A DNA stretch of 64,000 nucleotides, from positions 4,514,368 to 4,578,367 of the forward strand of contig HG738138.1 of assembly GCA_000499405.2 (NCBI GenBank), written 5' to 3'. The DNA is from Onchocerca volvulus (taxonomy: Eukaryota > Nematoda > Chromadorea > Rhabditida > Onchocercidae). The notes under the pieces are model-generated. The model saw nothing but the letters and a program-made list of their open reading frames with translations. It was not told the origin of the DNA and did no database searches. The first letter of the stretch is position 1; every line of letters starts with the position of its first letter. The translations under genes were made by a program, and so were the position numbers. Of this stretch, positions 22,601 through 38,124 are shown piece after piece.

Positions 22601-25600
22601 ATACACCTTGCGCACGAGATTTTTCACATTCTTTTGACTTTAGTGTTCCTGGGGAGAATTCTCCCCAATAACCAACAGCTTCTTCAGACGTCACTACAGC
22701 GGTAAAGTTCGACCCATTTGAAATAATGCTATCCGTTGCAGAAGGAAGACACTGTAATACGAATATTAATTATCATTTCCTACTAATATCGCTCTTACAT
22801 ATTAGAGTCAATCTTCCACTAAAAATTCTCCTGCTCATGCATAAGTTTTCATTTTCTAATTTGTTCGGTAAAAAAGCAAAGTATAATATGAAAATGATAA
22901 AAAAAAAAAAACTCAATTCTTCATACTAATAAACAATCTAATATAAAAAGCTAAAAAATTTTCAAATGAGGAAAAATTTTTCAAGAATTTGAAAACCGTA
23001 AACTCAATAATAAACATGGAATTTTTCAGCATTGGAAAACTACTTTTTTCACAGACTTGAACAACTTACAGTGTTGCATGTTGCTTGCATCAAATACAAT
23101 GAGGATAACACGTACAGAACAGCTGCATTATGTTGATAACTGTAAGAGTTCGCTAATATATCAAGTTAAACTTTTAGTGACTTCGCTAATATATCAAGTT
23201 AAACTTTTACTCTATCAAGATAGAACTGCATTTTATAAGTAGAAAAATCGACTAGAAATTTTTTTACAAACCTCGTCACTTGTTCGATACCAATCTTAGC
23301 AAAAGCGGTGAAATGCGGTACAGATCTGAGATAAGGTACAAATTCTATCATGCGGCGTAAAAGCATTTCTCCATCCTCTTTGCTGTATGATTTCCAACAT
23401 AAAGATGATAAAATTTTCACAATAAATGAACTATGAATTGCTGGCCAATCCTTTTCTGCCTTTGCTAAATATCTTCCCACAGTCTCAGCTTTATCTAAGG
23501 AATTATCAACGATTATAGCAACAGTCGTCCAAAAATCCGCTTCTAACAATTTCTCCATGTCAGTGTGAACATCCGGATGTTGCACCAAAAATTCACTGCA
23601 ATTCGCCTTTTCAAAAAATTTGTAAAAGATATCAACGATCATGGTATAAACATGATGTGGAAAAATTTATCGCTAGTATAAAATTCAAAAAAACAATAAA
23701 CACTGCAGTCCTAAAAGCCAAGAACTTACTTTAAAATGGTTTCAATCTTAACTTTCTCTTGAGGATAAGCTTTATAATAAGCCATGCACAGGTTGATCAT
23801 GTGATGTCTACCTTCCTCATTAGGATTTTCCGCACACATATCCTTCACTACATCCACAAGGGCATGTTCAGAATTATTCTTCGTGCACCACTGTATTAAG
23901 GTGATAAGATCCATCTGAAAAAGCATCAAGTAAGAACCCTGGAAAATAACTTGTTCACTGAAAATTTTGTGTTTTAACTTACATTTTGATATTTCGCGTA
24001 TTCATTTTTTAGGAAGTCTTATTGCAGATTTGAAACACATGAAATAATTCAGATTAATCCTACCTATTCAGAACAATGGGCCAACAGAGATATAAGCATT
24101 ACCAGAAATAGGCCACGTAAGGCCACTTACAAGTAACGAATCGTGTTAAATTAAAAAAAAAAAGAACCACAAATGGTAGTCAATGATCTGAAACAAATAT
24201 CACTTTCCAACAATTTCAAAATCAAAAACTATGGAGATCCATAGTTTCAAAAACTTACAGACGAATCAAGTGCAAGATGAATCAGTTTATTTAGAATGAT
24301 TTCTTGGTCCATAAAATTCTGAATGGTAGAAAAAGTATCGTCAAGGACATTTTGAACTAGATCTGCAGTATTTATTCTAAATGTCTGAGCGACTGACATG
24401 CAAATGTTATAACTGTAGTCGAGTTTGGCGACAAAGTTGACCAGAATCTCTCGTAATGACCTAAATTTTTTATCATCATTAGGTGATTTTGTAAACATTA
24501 CAGCAGTAAATTCATAACTACAAACACAAGATTTAGAAAAACCATAAAGTGAATATTATACAAAGTGGCTGGAAGAAAAGATAATAGCAAAGAAATAACC
24601 TGTTCGGAGATAAAACGAAAACATCATGTTCCGTCACAAGCAAACACGAAGGCAGAATATTCTCGCATAGAATCGGTACGAAACCCAATATTTTCTCATT
24701 TGAAAAATCAAGGATTTTTTCGTAAAAAACGTTTCCAACACTAAACAAACCCTAAAATGGCATTATAAAATAAAACAATCACATAATAAAAGGATATATT
24801 TAGAAATTGAATAAAAATTGACAAGATACACCGCATTTGCTTATTTTATGATTTCAAAACGTCGCTTGAACTCAATATAATATTATGGAACAAATCGGAT
24901 ATGAAATATTGATAGAATAAATGGAAACTCACACCAGAGTAAACGGAAACTTCAGTATCAGAAATCTGATCGGTAACAGCAAATATCATATGCGGAAGAA
25001 TATGCACTTGCCAAGTGTTTTCAGGTACAGAAATGGAACTTTTCGCTATTTTCATATCGGTATCATCGAATAACTTAATGAAAGTAAATGTACTTCTGCT
25101 TAAACAATACTGATACATATTTACGCTGGGATTTTACAATGTTAGACAGCTAAGCATTTGATATCATTAATAATTTTTAAAAAATTTAGCCATGGCTTAC
25201 TTTGACAGTACAATCTTCAGTACTAAGCACAGCAAGCATTTCATCGAAGGTAACACTGATCTGCGATGTTTTGTGATACTGTTCTCTTAAATCCCATGGT
25301 ATAACCTGACCTAACGTCTCACGCAAGCCACGTCCATCAGTTTCCAATGGCAATATCCACTGTTCGCTGGTGAAACCGCTTACCTAAAGTAGAAGAATAT
25401 TGACAAACAAATTACTGCCAATGCAATGAAAATTTTCTTAAATGAATGGTCTAATACCTCGTTAATCGAAAATCCCGATTATTCAAAAACAAACCAGCAA
25501 ATGAACATCGCCTTTGTTTGAATACAAAGCAATACTGTGAATGCTTTCCGGTGCTCTTAACATTACCGATACTACCATCATGGTTAAATCAATTATAAAC

Positions 25601-26675
25601 AGCTGTCCAGCCTATAAAAAGAACGGATATAAAATTGACCATCGTAGAGATGCCTTTCAAAAAAATATAATGGTAGTACCTTATTCGCATATATTAAGTA
25701 GGGACGATTTGAATGATGAGCAGTGTAACAAAGTGCAGATGTCGGTGTACACAAGCATCCCTCCTCCACACCATTAACTTCCATAATTGAAATGGAATCA
25801 TTAGCCAAAATATCACATCTACCCCACGGCACGTCCTCAAAGATACATGAAATTAGCAGACTTTGAAATCATTATCGATATAAAATTAGACTAGTTGAAT
25901 TTTTCACTTCTGTGAGAACTGACATCCATGTTAATTAATGAAATAAAAACTTACTAGGATACACCGCAGCGATACCAGCAAAACACTCCCTTTTAAAAGA
26001 ATAAATGCTAGACCACTAGCATCAGGAAGAACGCATACAGCAGCAGCCTCGTTCACAGTTGGAGCAAATTTCTGTAAATGAGTAACACAGAGTCTGACGC
26101 CACTGCTTCCAACGTTAGAATAAATTAGAACTCCACCTAAACAAAAACAGTGGTGTGTAACAAAAGCATATCTAATCAAAGGAAAGAAATATTAACTGTT
26201 AAGAAAGATAACAATTCCAGTCCACGAAGATAATCAATCTCAAGATTTCTGGGAATATTTTGCTCTCCCCATTTCGAAAACGGAAGAAAGTCTAGAAGGA
26301 CGGCCATTATCCGAAATTAAATACTGCAAGTTACGGAACAAATACAAGCTTGCATCTACTACGAGTAATTTTATCCAAAAAATATTAATTGGGTTTCACA
26401 AAACAAATTTTCAATTTAATAACACTGATCGTATTCGAATTTATAAACTATAGCAGTAATTATCTACTAGATTTTTAAAATTGATACCATCGATTAAATC
26501 TAAGTCGCTAAACAAAAACTTGAAATAACAAAATTACTTTACCTTTAGAAGTTAGTAAAACGGCTAATGTGAAATTCAATTCAGCTAGAAATGACCAATC
26601 AATAATTCGTTCATTTTCACCTAACTCACATCCCCAATCTTCTTTTCGCCATTTGTAGGACATAACATTGGATGC
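19657..26675 (-). CDS. Propeller/solenoid protein with RCC1 repeats and C-terminal Cys cluster (GLO-4/Claret-like candidate)
   Basis: Minus exons: 26675-26543, 26136-25955, 25835-25680, 25611-25495, 25383-25201, 25073-24933, 24751-24600, 24517-24259, 23914-23730, 23595-23268, 22751-22489, 22313-22086, 21824-21446, 21330-21144, 21048-20824, 20701-20190, 19833-19657; in phase, 1,268 residues, 5' end incomplete. Residues 1-330 look like a beta-propeller (LAVLLTSKGGVLIYS; DCTVKLFDD); 350-610 are helical. Residues 615-1035 hold about seven RCC1 units (CAGHYHSALIN...FTWGWSFHGQLG; CGYAHTLFL...YSCGNGSYGQLG; GYSHSALIN...YTWG), enough for one RCC1 propeller. A second helical part follows, then CCGTVEKC and CPRCCEKWSC near the C-terminus, which could be a zinc ribbon. 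Size and RCC1 content suggest GLO-4/Claret, the proposed Rab32/38-type exchange factor of lysosome-related organelles; the orthology is inference. RCC1 repeats are secure. Confidence 0.72.
23149..23214. repeat. Tandem duplication of a 33-bp unit in an intron
   Basis: Two adjacent 33-bp copies (23149-23181 and 23182-23214) share their first 28 bases, containing CGCTAATATATCAAGTTAAA. The duplication lies in the RCC1-gene intron between the exons ending at 23268 and starting at 22751. It looks like a recent local duplication without obvious function. Confidence 0.85.
26197..26307 (-). CDS. Exon-like ORF inside the first intron of the RCC1-repeat gene
   Basis: An ATG at 26307 opens 37 codons beginning MAVLLDFLPFSKWGEQN and ending at a GTTAAT donor in phase 0. 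It lies between the exon ending at 26543 and the exon starting at 26136, but neither neighbour joins it in phase in the genomic order. By contrast its phase-0 donor fits the phase-0 acceptor of the exon at 26675-26543, which lies upstream of it and otherwise lacks a clear start. The simplest reading is either an alternative first exon or a local rearrangement or misassembly that moved the true first exon. Confidence 0.35.
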
Positions 26676-30106
<3,431 letters not shown>

Positions 30107-31844
30107 ATTTATGATTAAAGACGAGTATTGATCGTTTTATTCTAAGGATAATCATTTATTCTTCTATCAAAATTTTGGAGTTCATTTTTTGATTGAGATA
30201 TCAAATGAAATACTTCGGATTAAATCCTATCTCAATTAGGAGATATTCAGAGTTTTGATTGTTTTACAATCCATAAGCGGATTTGAATTTTCAAATATAA
30301 TCCATTTTATATCTTAGTATGGATACTATTTTAATTTTGATAGCCGTACTTAGTACTTATTTTATATTGTTATTTCAGTCTGAAGGATTGTTTTGCATCT
30401 AAAGTACTCTCCTTTGTTAACATTTCTTTTTAAAAATACAATTCAGTTTTGTTAAATTGTGTCTAGAATTTATAATTTTTGTATTTCAATTTCGATTTAT
30501 TTTGATATAGAATTGTGATAGTAAAAAACATTTTTTTATTTCATAAAAGCTAACTTATTCTTTTCATTTTGAAAATGCCGCAGATGAATTTTTGGAAGGA
30601 CGTTCAACGAAATATTTTTCTGAAGACTACCTTTGTTATTAAGTAGATAAGAAAAAGATCTTAATGTTTTATTCAATACACCGTAAAAATCTTCAAATCA
30701 AAAAACTGGACAGAGAGGTAGAAGAATCGAACAGAAGTAGAACTCAGTTAATGGTATTTAGCGCAATACGAGACCTTAAGGAAGATTCTTCATTCTTAAT
30801 TCGTCTCCACTTTGCTTGGGAAATGATGCAGCTTTCTGAGGGACAATTGTCATAATGCAATGTAGAAGGAATTCCCTACATTAACGGTAGTGCATCCTCA
30901 TGGTTCTCAGATTTATTCTAGTGTAACTGCATTAAGCATTAATAAAGAATATTGGCGATAATATAAAGCAAGAAAGGCAGCTGAATTCGCAAAGCTACAT
31001 TGGAAGGTATTGAAATGCACAGAATTCAGTTATGGGAAACTGCTATTCCTAACTGGTAACAACTGAGGAAAAAGATTGATTTATAATTTTGTAACAAGCT
31101 CAAATTTAAGTAATGTTGAGGGACCGGCAAAGAGGTTCTTAACATCGATTGGAGTTATTGGAGATAGGAACAGGAAAGAAAAGATTCTCTTAATGGATGC
31201 CAGCTTATCATTCCACTGCTTATTTATTTTACTAAATTTGTAACTGAATGACATTATTCTTTTGACTAGAAAATGAAAATTTTATGTGAAAGTATTTTTA
31301 TATCAAAATAGTTTTTCATTATTTACTTGAAATTTGACTTAGTACTGGCAATATGAATTAAAATTGTGAAACGTTTATATTTTGTCGCATAATATAGGTC
31401 CATCTATCCAGGTGGGTGCATGATATGGCCAAGCGAATTTAAGTGAAAGCTCAGACAATGATAAAAATGTTATCACAATATTAGAGGCACTGGAAGAATG
31501 TTAGGTGACTAGCAGGTGCACTGTATACAAATGAACTTTGAATGTGAAATGAAGTAGGCATGATCATTTGATGTCGTCCATTAGGAAGAATAAATCACCA
31601 TCGTCATTATGGATATCACTGTAATCCGGAGCAATCGAGTAATCCATTAAATCATCATCATTCAGGAGATAATGAAGTGGACTGAAGCTGATCTGTAATC
31701 TTTATTGATCACAGAGATTTCATTTGTCTGTTGATCTGATTATTTCAAAGATAGAAAATATTGTTACGGCTAAATCGCAACTTTTAGAGGTTGTATTTTT
31801 TTCGCCTTTATTATACATGAAAGATGCTTTCTCAACTTCGGCGC
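30107..31844. other. Intergenic DNA, possibly containing a decayed coding fragment
   Basis: AT-rich sequence between two genes whose 3' ends face each other. A plus-strand frame at 30664-30855 reads coding-like for about 60 residues, with further short fragments in shifting frames to about 31220 (for example NVEGIPYINGSASSWFSDLF). This looks like a decayed gene or transposon piece, but no family was recognised. Confidence 0.3.
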
Positions 31845-34800
31845 CTAATTAAGCTTTCTATAGGTCGTTTCATCCCGGTTACCGCCGTGTCTTTTCAAAT
31901 GACTAAAGCGGATGATTTTAAATTCGGCACAGTCATTTTTTTTGCAATATGGCAACATTTCTAGACAGTGAAGCAATATGAAGAAATGTTTTACATGGCT
32001 AGGAGGAGTAAGTGATTTGCATAAGCTGGCACTTGATAATGATGATCCTTTAAGGCTGTCATCCGCATAGGTTTGTGTGCTCGAATCCACTCTAAATTTC
32101 TCTTGATTTACCGTACTGCCATTTATTGTTGTTGATCGATGTGATGAACTGGCATACTGGAATAAATTATAATAGATATACAATGTGGTTTTTATCATTT
32201 CATCACTGTTATTTCTTGGAAGTTGCAAATAGTGGATTTAAGTAAATAATTTCTTGCAAAGTAATGCAATTGTTTCATGAAATAACAATAAATAGTTATG
32301 CGATTTATTTCATTGCAGTAATTATAGCTGTATGAAACTAACTTTTAACGATATTTCAGCTGGATTTTCAGGTATCGGTAGTTTCAAAGATGTCGAGGTC
32401 ACTGAGTCGTCTAGTTTGGCATACATCTCACCAAACATTTCATTGAATAAATTATCCTCTTTCTGACCCTTAGCTAAAGTTTGCACAAATTGCAAATTCT
32501 CGCTCATTGTTCCAGACAGTGTCTGCAAACAATCTTTAATAGTATTCAGAGTTAGGCTCTTTTATTTCACATTTGTGCTCTTTTCAAAACAGGAGCACTC
32601 TGAAGAAAGTTTGCAGAAAAAACTGAAGTACGTCCGTCTCTTATCTAATTTTAGGAAAATAAAAGTAAAAATTTCATTCAATTGTAATTGAAAGAGAATA
32701 TCATTCGTCAATATCTGATACCATGATTGTAGGTAATAACAAAAGGAGATTGCCAAATCGCGCAGTGGCAGTGTAAGTGGAATTCAGCTCTTTGATAACT
32801 TGGAACAGTACTTCTTGGATACGGTCTCGAAAATCTGACACAACTTGTTGCGCAGCAACTGACAAGCCTTTCACACCTAGGAATATGTCATCAAATTATC
32901 GAAAACTGATTTAGGAGTAGGAGGGCATCACTTCGATAGTATGCAATAAATTATGTTAAAAAAATATATATATATTTATATATACTCGGATTTAAAACTA
33001 TGATTGCTTTGAGTAGTACTACTTCTTCTTCCTCCAATTTCAGCTTCCTCAATGGAGCTACCAATTCGTTTAAAATTCGGTCGATTAAATCGTCAGACAA
33101 CTGACTAAAAAAACATTGTATAAGTAACAACTCATGGTGTGTTATTTTACACCATCTTCTACAAAATAAGAAAAAAAATACTTCGAATAAAAAAAGAAGA
33201 GAATGAGATAAAATTAAATGCTGTGATGGTCAGTTCAGTTGAGTACTTTGTTTGAGGAAATTCGAGTGGAAGCTTCCTGGGCATATGTGAAAAACTGTAT
33301 AAGTATAATAAATTAGGATTATCAGTATTTTGCACAGTTCTCGTTGAGAAATTGAATATAGTAAGAGGTGAGTAGCATGACTTTACGAGAGCAACCTGTA
33401 AAAAGTAGCGATTGGTATTTTAGATATTAATCTCATTGAAATCCGGAATCATAATAAGTTAGCAGGTAAAAGGGTATTCTCCGTTTTGCAACTTTTATAA
33501 CACGATGGACTTAGATAAAATTGTTTCATGTGTAGTTTAGTTTTTGAAAATTGATTAGTCCTGCAATTGGAAAGTAATAGCCATCTAACTAGAAGAATCA
33601 ATCAGTTAATATCGATTGTGTACCTTATCTTCAGTATCAGTAATATCAGCTAGTTCGGCTAATAAATCAACCCAGTCGACGACAGCCATTGCCCTGCGAT
33701 GAGCGATTTGAGATAGTTCATCGAGTTGAGCAATCCGATATGATTCGTACCGGATCTGTAGTACAGAATGCAATAGGCTTTATTTCAGTTGAATGCAGTC
33801 ATCAAAATCTTTATGGGTATATATATCCAGTTTAGTAATAATATATGCGAAATCAGAATTTGAATAGGAAAAGACAGTGTTATAGCATTTAGCGTAAGGA
33901 AGGAATCTAGCTAGCAAAAGACGTATATTTGTTATGACATACATTTGTTTCATTCAGTACAATTTAATTCAGGATGTTTCATTCAGAATCTGTGGATAAT
34001 GCTGCAGATAGCTAAAGAGTAAAAACGTGCGATACCTCAGGTGATCGACTATCCAAAACTGGTTTCAGTTCAAAAAATTCTCGAAGAGAGACGGTCTTGG
34101 ATGAGTTCTTAGCATTATTTCTTGTAGATGATGCTTCATCTCGTTTAACAATTTTCGACTCAGTATTCATCAATTGCATTAGCAACACACGCGATTCCAT
34201 TGGTAGTTTTCGTGACCAATCATCACCTTGCAATCGCATTTGATAAAAATTGCTACCTGCACTATGCTAAAAGATAAATTTCAAAATGGAAGCACTTTTT
34301 GATGAATCCGAAAATAAATTTAAGCAACTTAATCCACATGATATGCTAGCCCAACAAAATATTTGCGAAAGGATTTCCAAAACGACCCATCACTGCAAAT
34401 AAGTACATTTTCTGACATATTTTTCAAAAAATAAGAAAATTTCGGTGGTGAAAATTCAGATAGTTTAAAAATTAACTGGAGCAATGGAAATGCATAAGAG
34501 CGAGCATGTAATGGCTTACATAAGCCTATCTTAGATCATTTCAGGGCCAATTATCATGCGTTTTTTTGTGACGAATGGAATACGAGAAATTGCATCTTGA
34601 ACGAAATAAGTAATTAATGAGTGGTGGTTAATGAGTAAATAATTAATTTAGTGGTTAGTTAATGATTAATTGATTAATGAACGAAATCTGAGCAAATGAA
34701 AAGGAAAAAGACGGCGTACCATGTGATTAAAGAGTTCCTCATCAATCTGTCTTTTCCGCAAACGTGGAACTCGTTGTCTACCGGTTAAATCACGATCTGG

Positions 34801-36282
34801 TCGCACTGCTGTAATATTACTTTAATGCAAATAGGGACCTAATTCATAAGAATATTTCCCACAAATGGCTCGAGTGAATGCTACATTCTCAACTTTTTAA
34901 CACCATCGAACCTTATTTATACTAACTTGCTATAAATCAAAAAAGTTGGCATAAACTGTATCTAAAATTAACGTTGAAAAATCTCCATAACGCAGAAACT
35001 GTTTTATAGCAAGAATAGTACCTTTAGGATCCATTCCAACTTCCAAGCACCGTTGAAAACGACAATACCGACAACTGTTTCGCTGATCTAAATAACTTCC
35101 CATAGATTTGTATGGTAATATGTGCAAGCTCAAACTATGCAAATTATCTTTATGCAAATTTTTTTGTTGTCAAAATGTCGAGATTCGTACAATTAATTTT
35201 TCCCAGTGCTTAAGTGAACAATTTTGGAACTTCGTGTGATGTCGTACTTAAAGACATCCTAAAATTAAATTTCTGCTGCAAACTCTTAAACAGAAACATA
35301 TCGATTGACATGTATTAATAACGAAGTTGAAGAGAGATTTGCTATTATTACATCTAGTCACATATCTTATAAAATTCTTCCGAGATTATTCGATCATTTA
35401 CAGCAGTGAAATTTTCTACTGCTATACAACCGGCACACAAAAATGAATTTTTCTTTATATGGATTTTCTGTAGGATTTTCTGAATTTCGATAAGTTTCCA
35501 GAGATGAATTTCATGGATTTTATATGAAATTTTCATGGGTGCTCACTACTTTCAAACCACTTTGCAATTTCTCCAATTGATAAGTTTCTCCAACTCATGA
35601 ATAAAATTTGGAAAAAAATTCGATTTCATCATGTTTTCTTTTATCACTGTTAGAAATGTTCATATCGCATCTTTTTCTTATTTTGTTTAGAAGTGAATAG
35701 AATCTTCGAATAACGATGCTTGATAGTTCAATGAAAATTACAGAAAGTGTGGTAGAGTATCGTACTCGTCCATATTGCTATATTTTTTTTTAAGACTGAT
35801 CATAAGCTGAATAGGAATAGCAATAATTTACATTCATTAACGATGCAAATTGCTATCAGGCGTCGTTACTCGAAGATTGTATTTATTTACTTAATAAAGT
35901 TAGAAAGGATACGATAAGAAGAATAATTCACATTTATCAACGATGCAGTTGTTACCGAATCTGCACACATATCGATACTTTCCAGTAAGCGTACGTCGGA
36001 AGAATCCTTTGCATCCATAACAAGCCAAAATACCATAATGTAGCTTCGCATGGCCATCACCGCATACCGCGCATACTGCACTGTTATCTATAACATCGTT
36101 TGCAATTCTGTATCGTTCTTATGAAAATGATACAGAATTGCGGCTTAACATAAGAAGGTTCAGCAATATCCTCAAAGCAATAAAGGTAAAATGATACCAA
36201 TAGACTTGTCCTTGATATCATAAGAAGAATGCGCAACACTGGCTGTACTGGCTCCGAGCATCACTTCCCTGATCACCGGCAT
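31845..36282 (-). CDS. HNF4-like nuclear hormone receptor
   Basis: Exons on the minus strand: 36282-36198, 36075-35932, 35087-35022, 34808-34720, 34266-34036, 33755-33624, 33395-33247, 33104-32986, 32876-32722, 32522-32343, 32156-31845, in phase, 553 residues. The DNA-binding domain (about residues 30-100) has both zinc fingers: CAVC with a 13-residue spacer to CYGC, then CRFGNNC and CRYC. Its P-box is [10 protein letters not shown], where HNF4 has CDGCK. The ligand-binding domain shows HNF4-like blocks: [50 protein letters not shown], and [13 protein letters not shown]. An extended hinge and a Ser/Thr-rich C-terminal F-like region of about 160 residues follow. Trans-splice-type acceptor TTCTCTGCAG lies one base before the ATG. 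The ligand and target genes are unknown; the member of this expanded nematode family cannot be named. Confidence 0.9.
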
Positions 36283-36391
36283 TCTGCAGAGAAGAAACAT
36301 ATCATTTTTTCAATCAGAAATGAAACAAAACTGCGTAATTTTTGTCGGTTCCACATTCCCACATGTACACATATGTAATATACATATATAT

Positions 36392-36395
<4 letters not shown>

Positions 36396-36470
<75 letters not shown>

Positions 36471-36499
36471 TACACATACACACACACGCGCACACATAC
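36396..36499. repeat. CA/GT dinucleotide microsatellite
   Basis: Uninterrupted CA repeats run from 36396 to 36456, followed by interrupted CA, CATA and CGCA units to about 36499. The tract ends about 115 bp upstream of the nuclear receptor start codon, so it lies in the probable promoter or leader. Cys/Val and Thr/His polypeptide frames across it are artefacts of the repeat. Confidence 0.97.
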
Positions 36500-36850
36500 A
36501 TACACATGCATCTCCTGTAAGCTTGGATTGGTCATGTTACCTATTCCTGAAGCTCTTTTCTAACGACTCACTTTGTTTTGAATGATTTGATCACATAAGG
36601 TAAAGAAATGCGTTGTCTTCGAATTATTCTGTTATAGAACAATAATAGCATTCTTCGAATATGCTTTATATTCATAAAAAATGACCTTGAAACTGCCCAA
36701 GTTTAAGCCATTATTTGCTTAGCAATTGAAGGTTATGTTTAAAAGCAAGATGGTCTTTGGAACAGACAAACTCCCTACCAAATTAAAAAGTTTTGAACAA
36801 TGCAAAACTGGCACCACAAATATGAATAAGCTTTGCAATTATAGCGTTAA

Positions 36851-36911
36851 TTTTGAAAGTGAATCATAAATTGAAAAAAAATTTTGAAAGTGAATCATAA
36901 ATTGAAAAAAA
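36851..36911. repeat. Tandem duplication of a 31-bp unit
   Basis: Two consecutive copies of a unit beginning TTTTGAAAGTGAATCATAAA occupy 36851-36881 and 36882-36911. They lie in intergenic DNA upstream of the nuclear receptor gene, with no evident function. Confidence 0.85.
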
Positions 36912-37450
36912 TTCAATTATGAATGTGAAAGAAGAGTTAAGGCTATATTAGTTCGAATTTTCGAAAAATTAATTAATTAAGAAAATGGGATTGGCTGCTA
37001 CTTTATCACTATAATCCATGTGATCTTATTTCACGAACATTATCACGTCAAGTTATGAGACAATTGCTGAGGGACCCGATACAAGATGAATGGCATTACA
37101 TGTTTATCGCTTAAAGTGACATCTCTCTAACCGATACTCTCATATATAACTATTCAGTAAACTGTCAAAACTAATTTGAAACGATAGAATCATGCGGCTG
37201 CAATGCCTAAATTGTCATTTACGAGATAATACTATCAGTACAGAAGGGAGAAAGAGGAGATTTGAAGGACGAGATTTACCTTTACATGGTAGTGGTGTTT
37301 GAAGTAACCGCTTCTTGACAAATTTAACGGAATATGATTATTTGAATTTAAAGGGAAAAATTTTTCACGAAAAAAGATTCGTTATTCAAAACAATGAGCA
37401 TGCAATGAGATTCGATTTAATCTTCAGTGTATGTTTCTTTTCAAATCCAT

Positions 37451-37640
37451 TTATTTCAATTTTAATTCCGATTGTCCAGGAACCTGATTAGATTTTGTAC
37501 CGCGACGTGGAAGTGATGGTAATTGAGCAGTATCCAAACATGTTTTAAAAGCTTTGATGAATTGAGAAATCACAACCTTGTTCGCATTAGCCGACGATAG
37601 ATAAGCTGAGGATTCTGGACCAAAGTTGAAAATATAAAAA
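37451..37640 (-). CDS. Orphan C-terminal exon candidate
   Basis: A minus-strand frame ending in TAA reads SSAYLSSANANKVVISQFIK and later LPSLPRRGTKSNQVPGQ, with balanced codon use. It is preceded by a pyrimidine-rich stretch and a CCAG acceptor. No upstream exon could be joined and no family was recognised. It may be a relic or the end of an unrecognised gene. Confidence 0.22.
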
Positions 37641-38124
37641 AAAAAAAAAAAAATGCATTGGCAGAAGACAGATTTTGAACACTGACTCATTGATAATCTG
37701 CTCTATATACATCTACACACTATTTAAATGTACTTGTTCAGAATGATGGACAAATCATTCTGTAATTAGCACCAATCCCACTTTTCAATAAATGCCCATC
37801 AAATAACATAGTTAAAGTTGAGTTTGGAAGGAAGTACCTGCTTGATCGATATTACTGATCCATCAAGCTTCCATAGTAGCTCATATTGCCAGTTAATTTC
37901 AATCTGCCTTTAGTATCTAATTGCCTCACGACATAAATTTTAATGTTTTTGAGCATCACCGTTGTATTCCAGAAAGATGTCTATCGTTCTTGTTTGCTAG
38001 ATGACATATGCGGAATGAATCGAATGATGAAATCTATCGGAATTCCTGAGATTAATTACGTGTTCCAAATTCTTTGCCAACTATAAACACAAGAGCACGC
38101 AACTTATCAGACTTTTTAAATGAC
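37641..38124. other. Intergenic DNA between two orphan frames
   Basis: Contains a poly(T)/poly(A) tract near 37635-37655 and otherwise unremarkable AT-rich sequence. No gene seen. Confidence 0.4.

Noticed and set aside
26136..26307. Direct joining of the intronic MAVLLDF exon to the next exon through a GTTATC donor
   Set aside because: It would need a 41-nt intron and would replace the well-formed propeller strand that results from joining 26543 to 26136.
32070..32110. tRNA-like GCTCGAATCCAC string
   Set aside because: It lies within the last nuclear-receptor exon, and no acceptor stem or D-arm was found around it.
36273..36563. Cys/Val-rich and Thr/His-rich peptides on both strands
   Set aside because: They are translations of the CA/GT microsatellite, not proteins.
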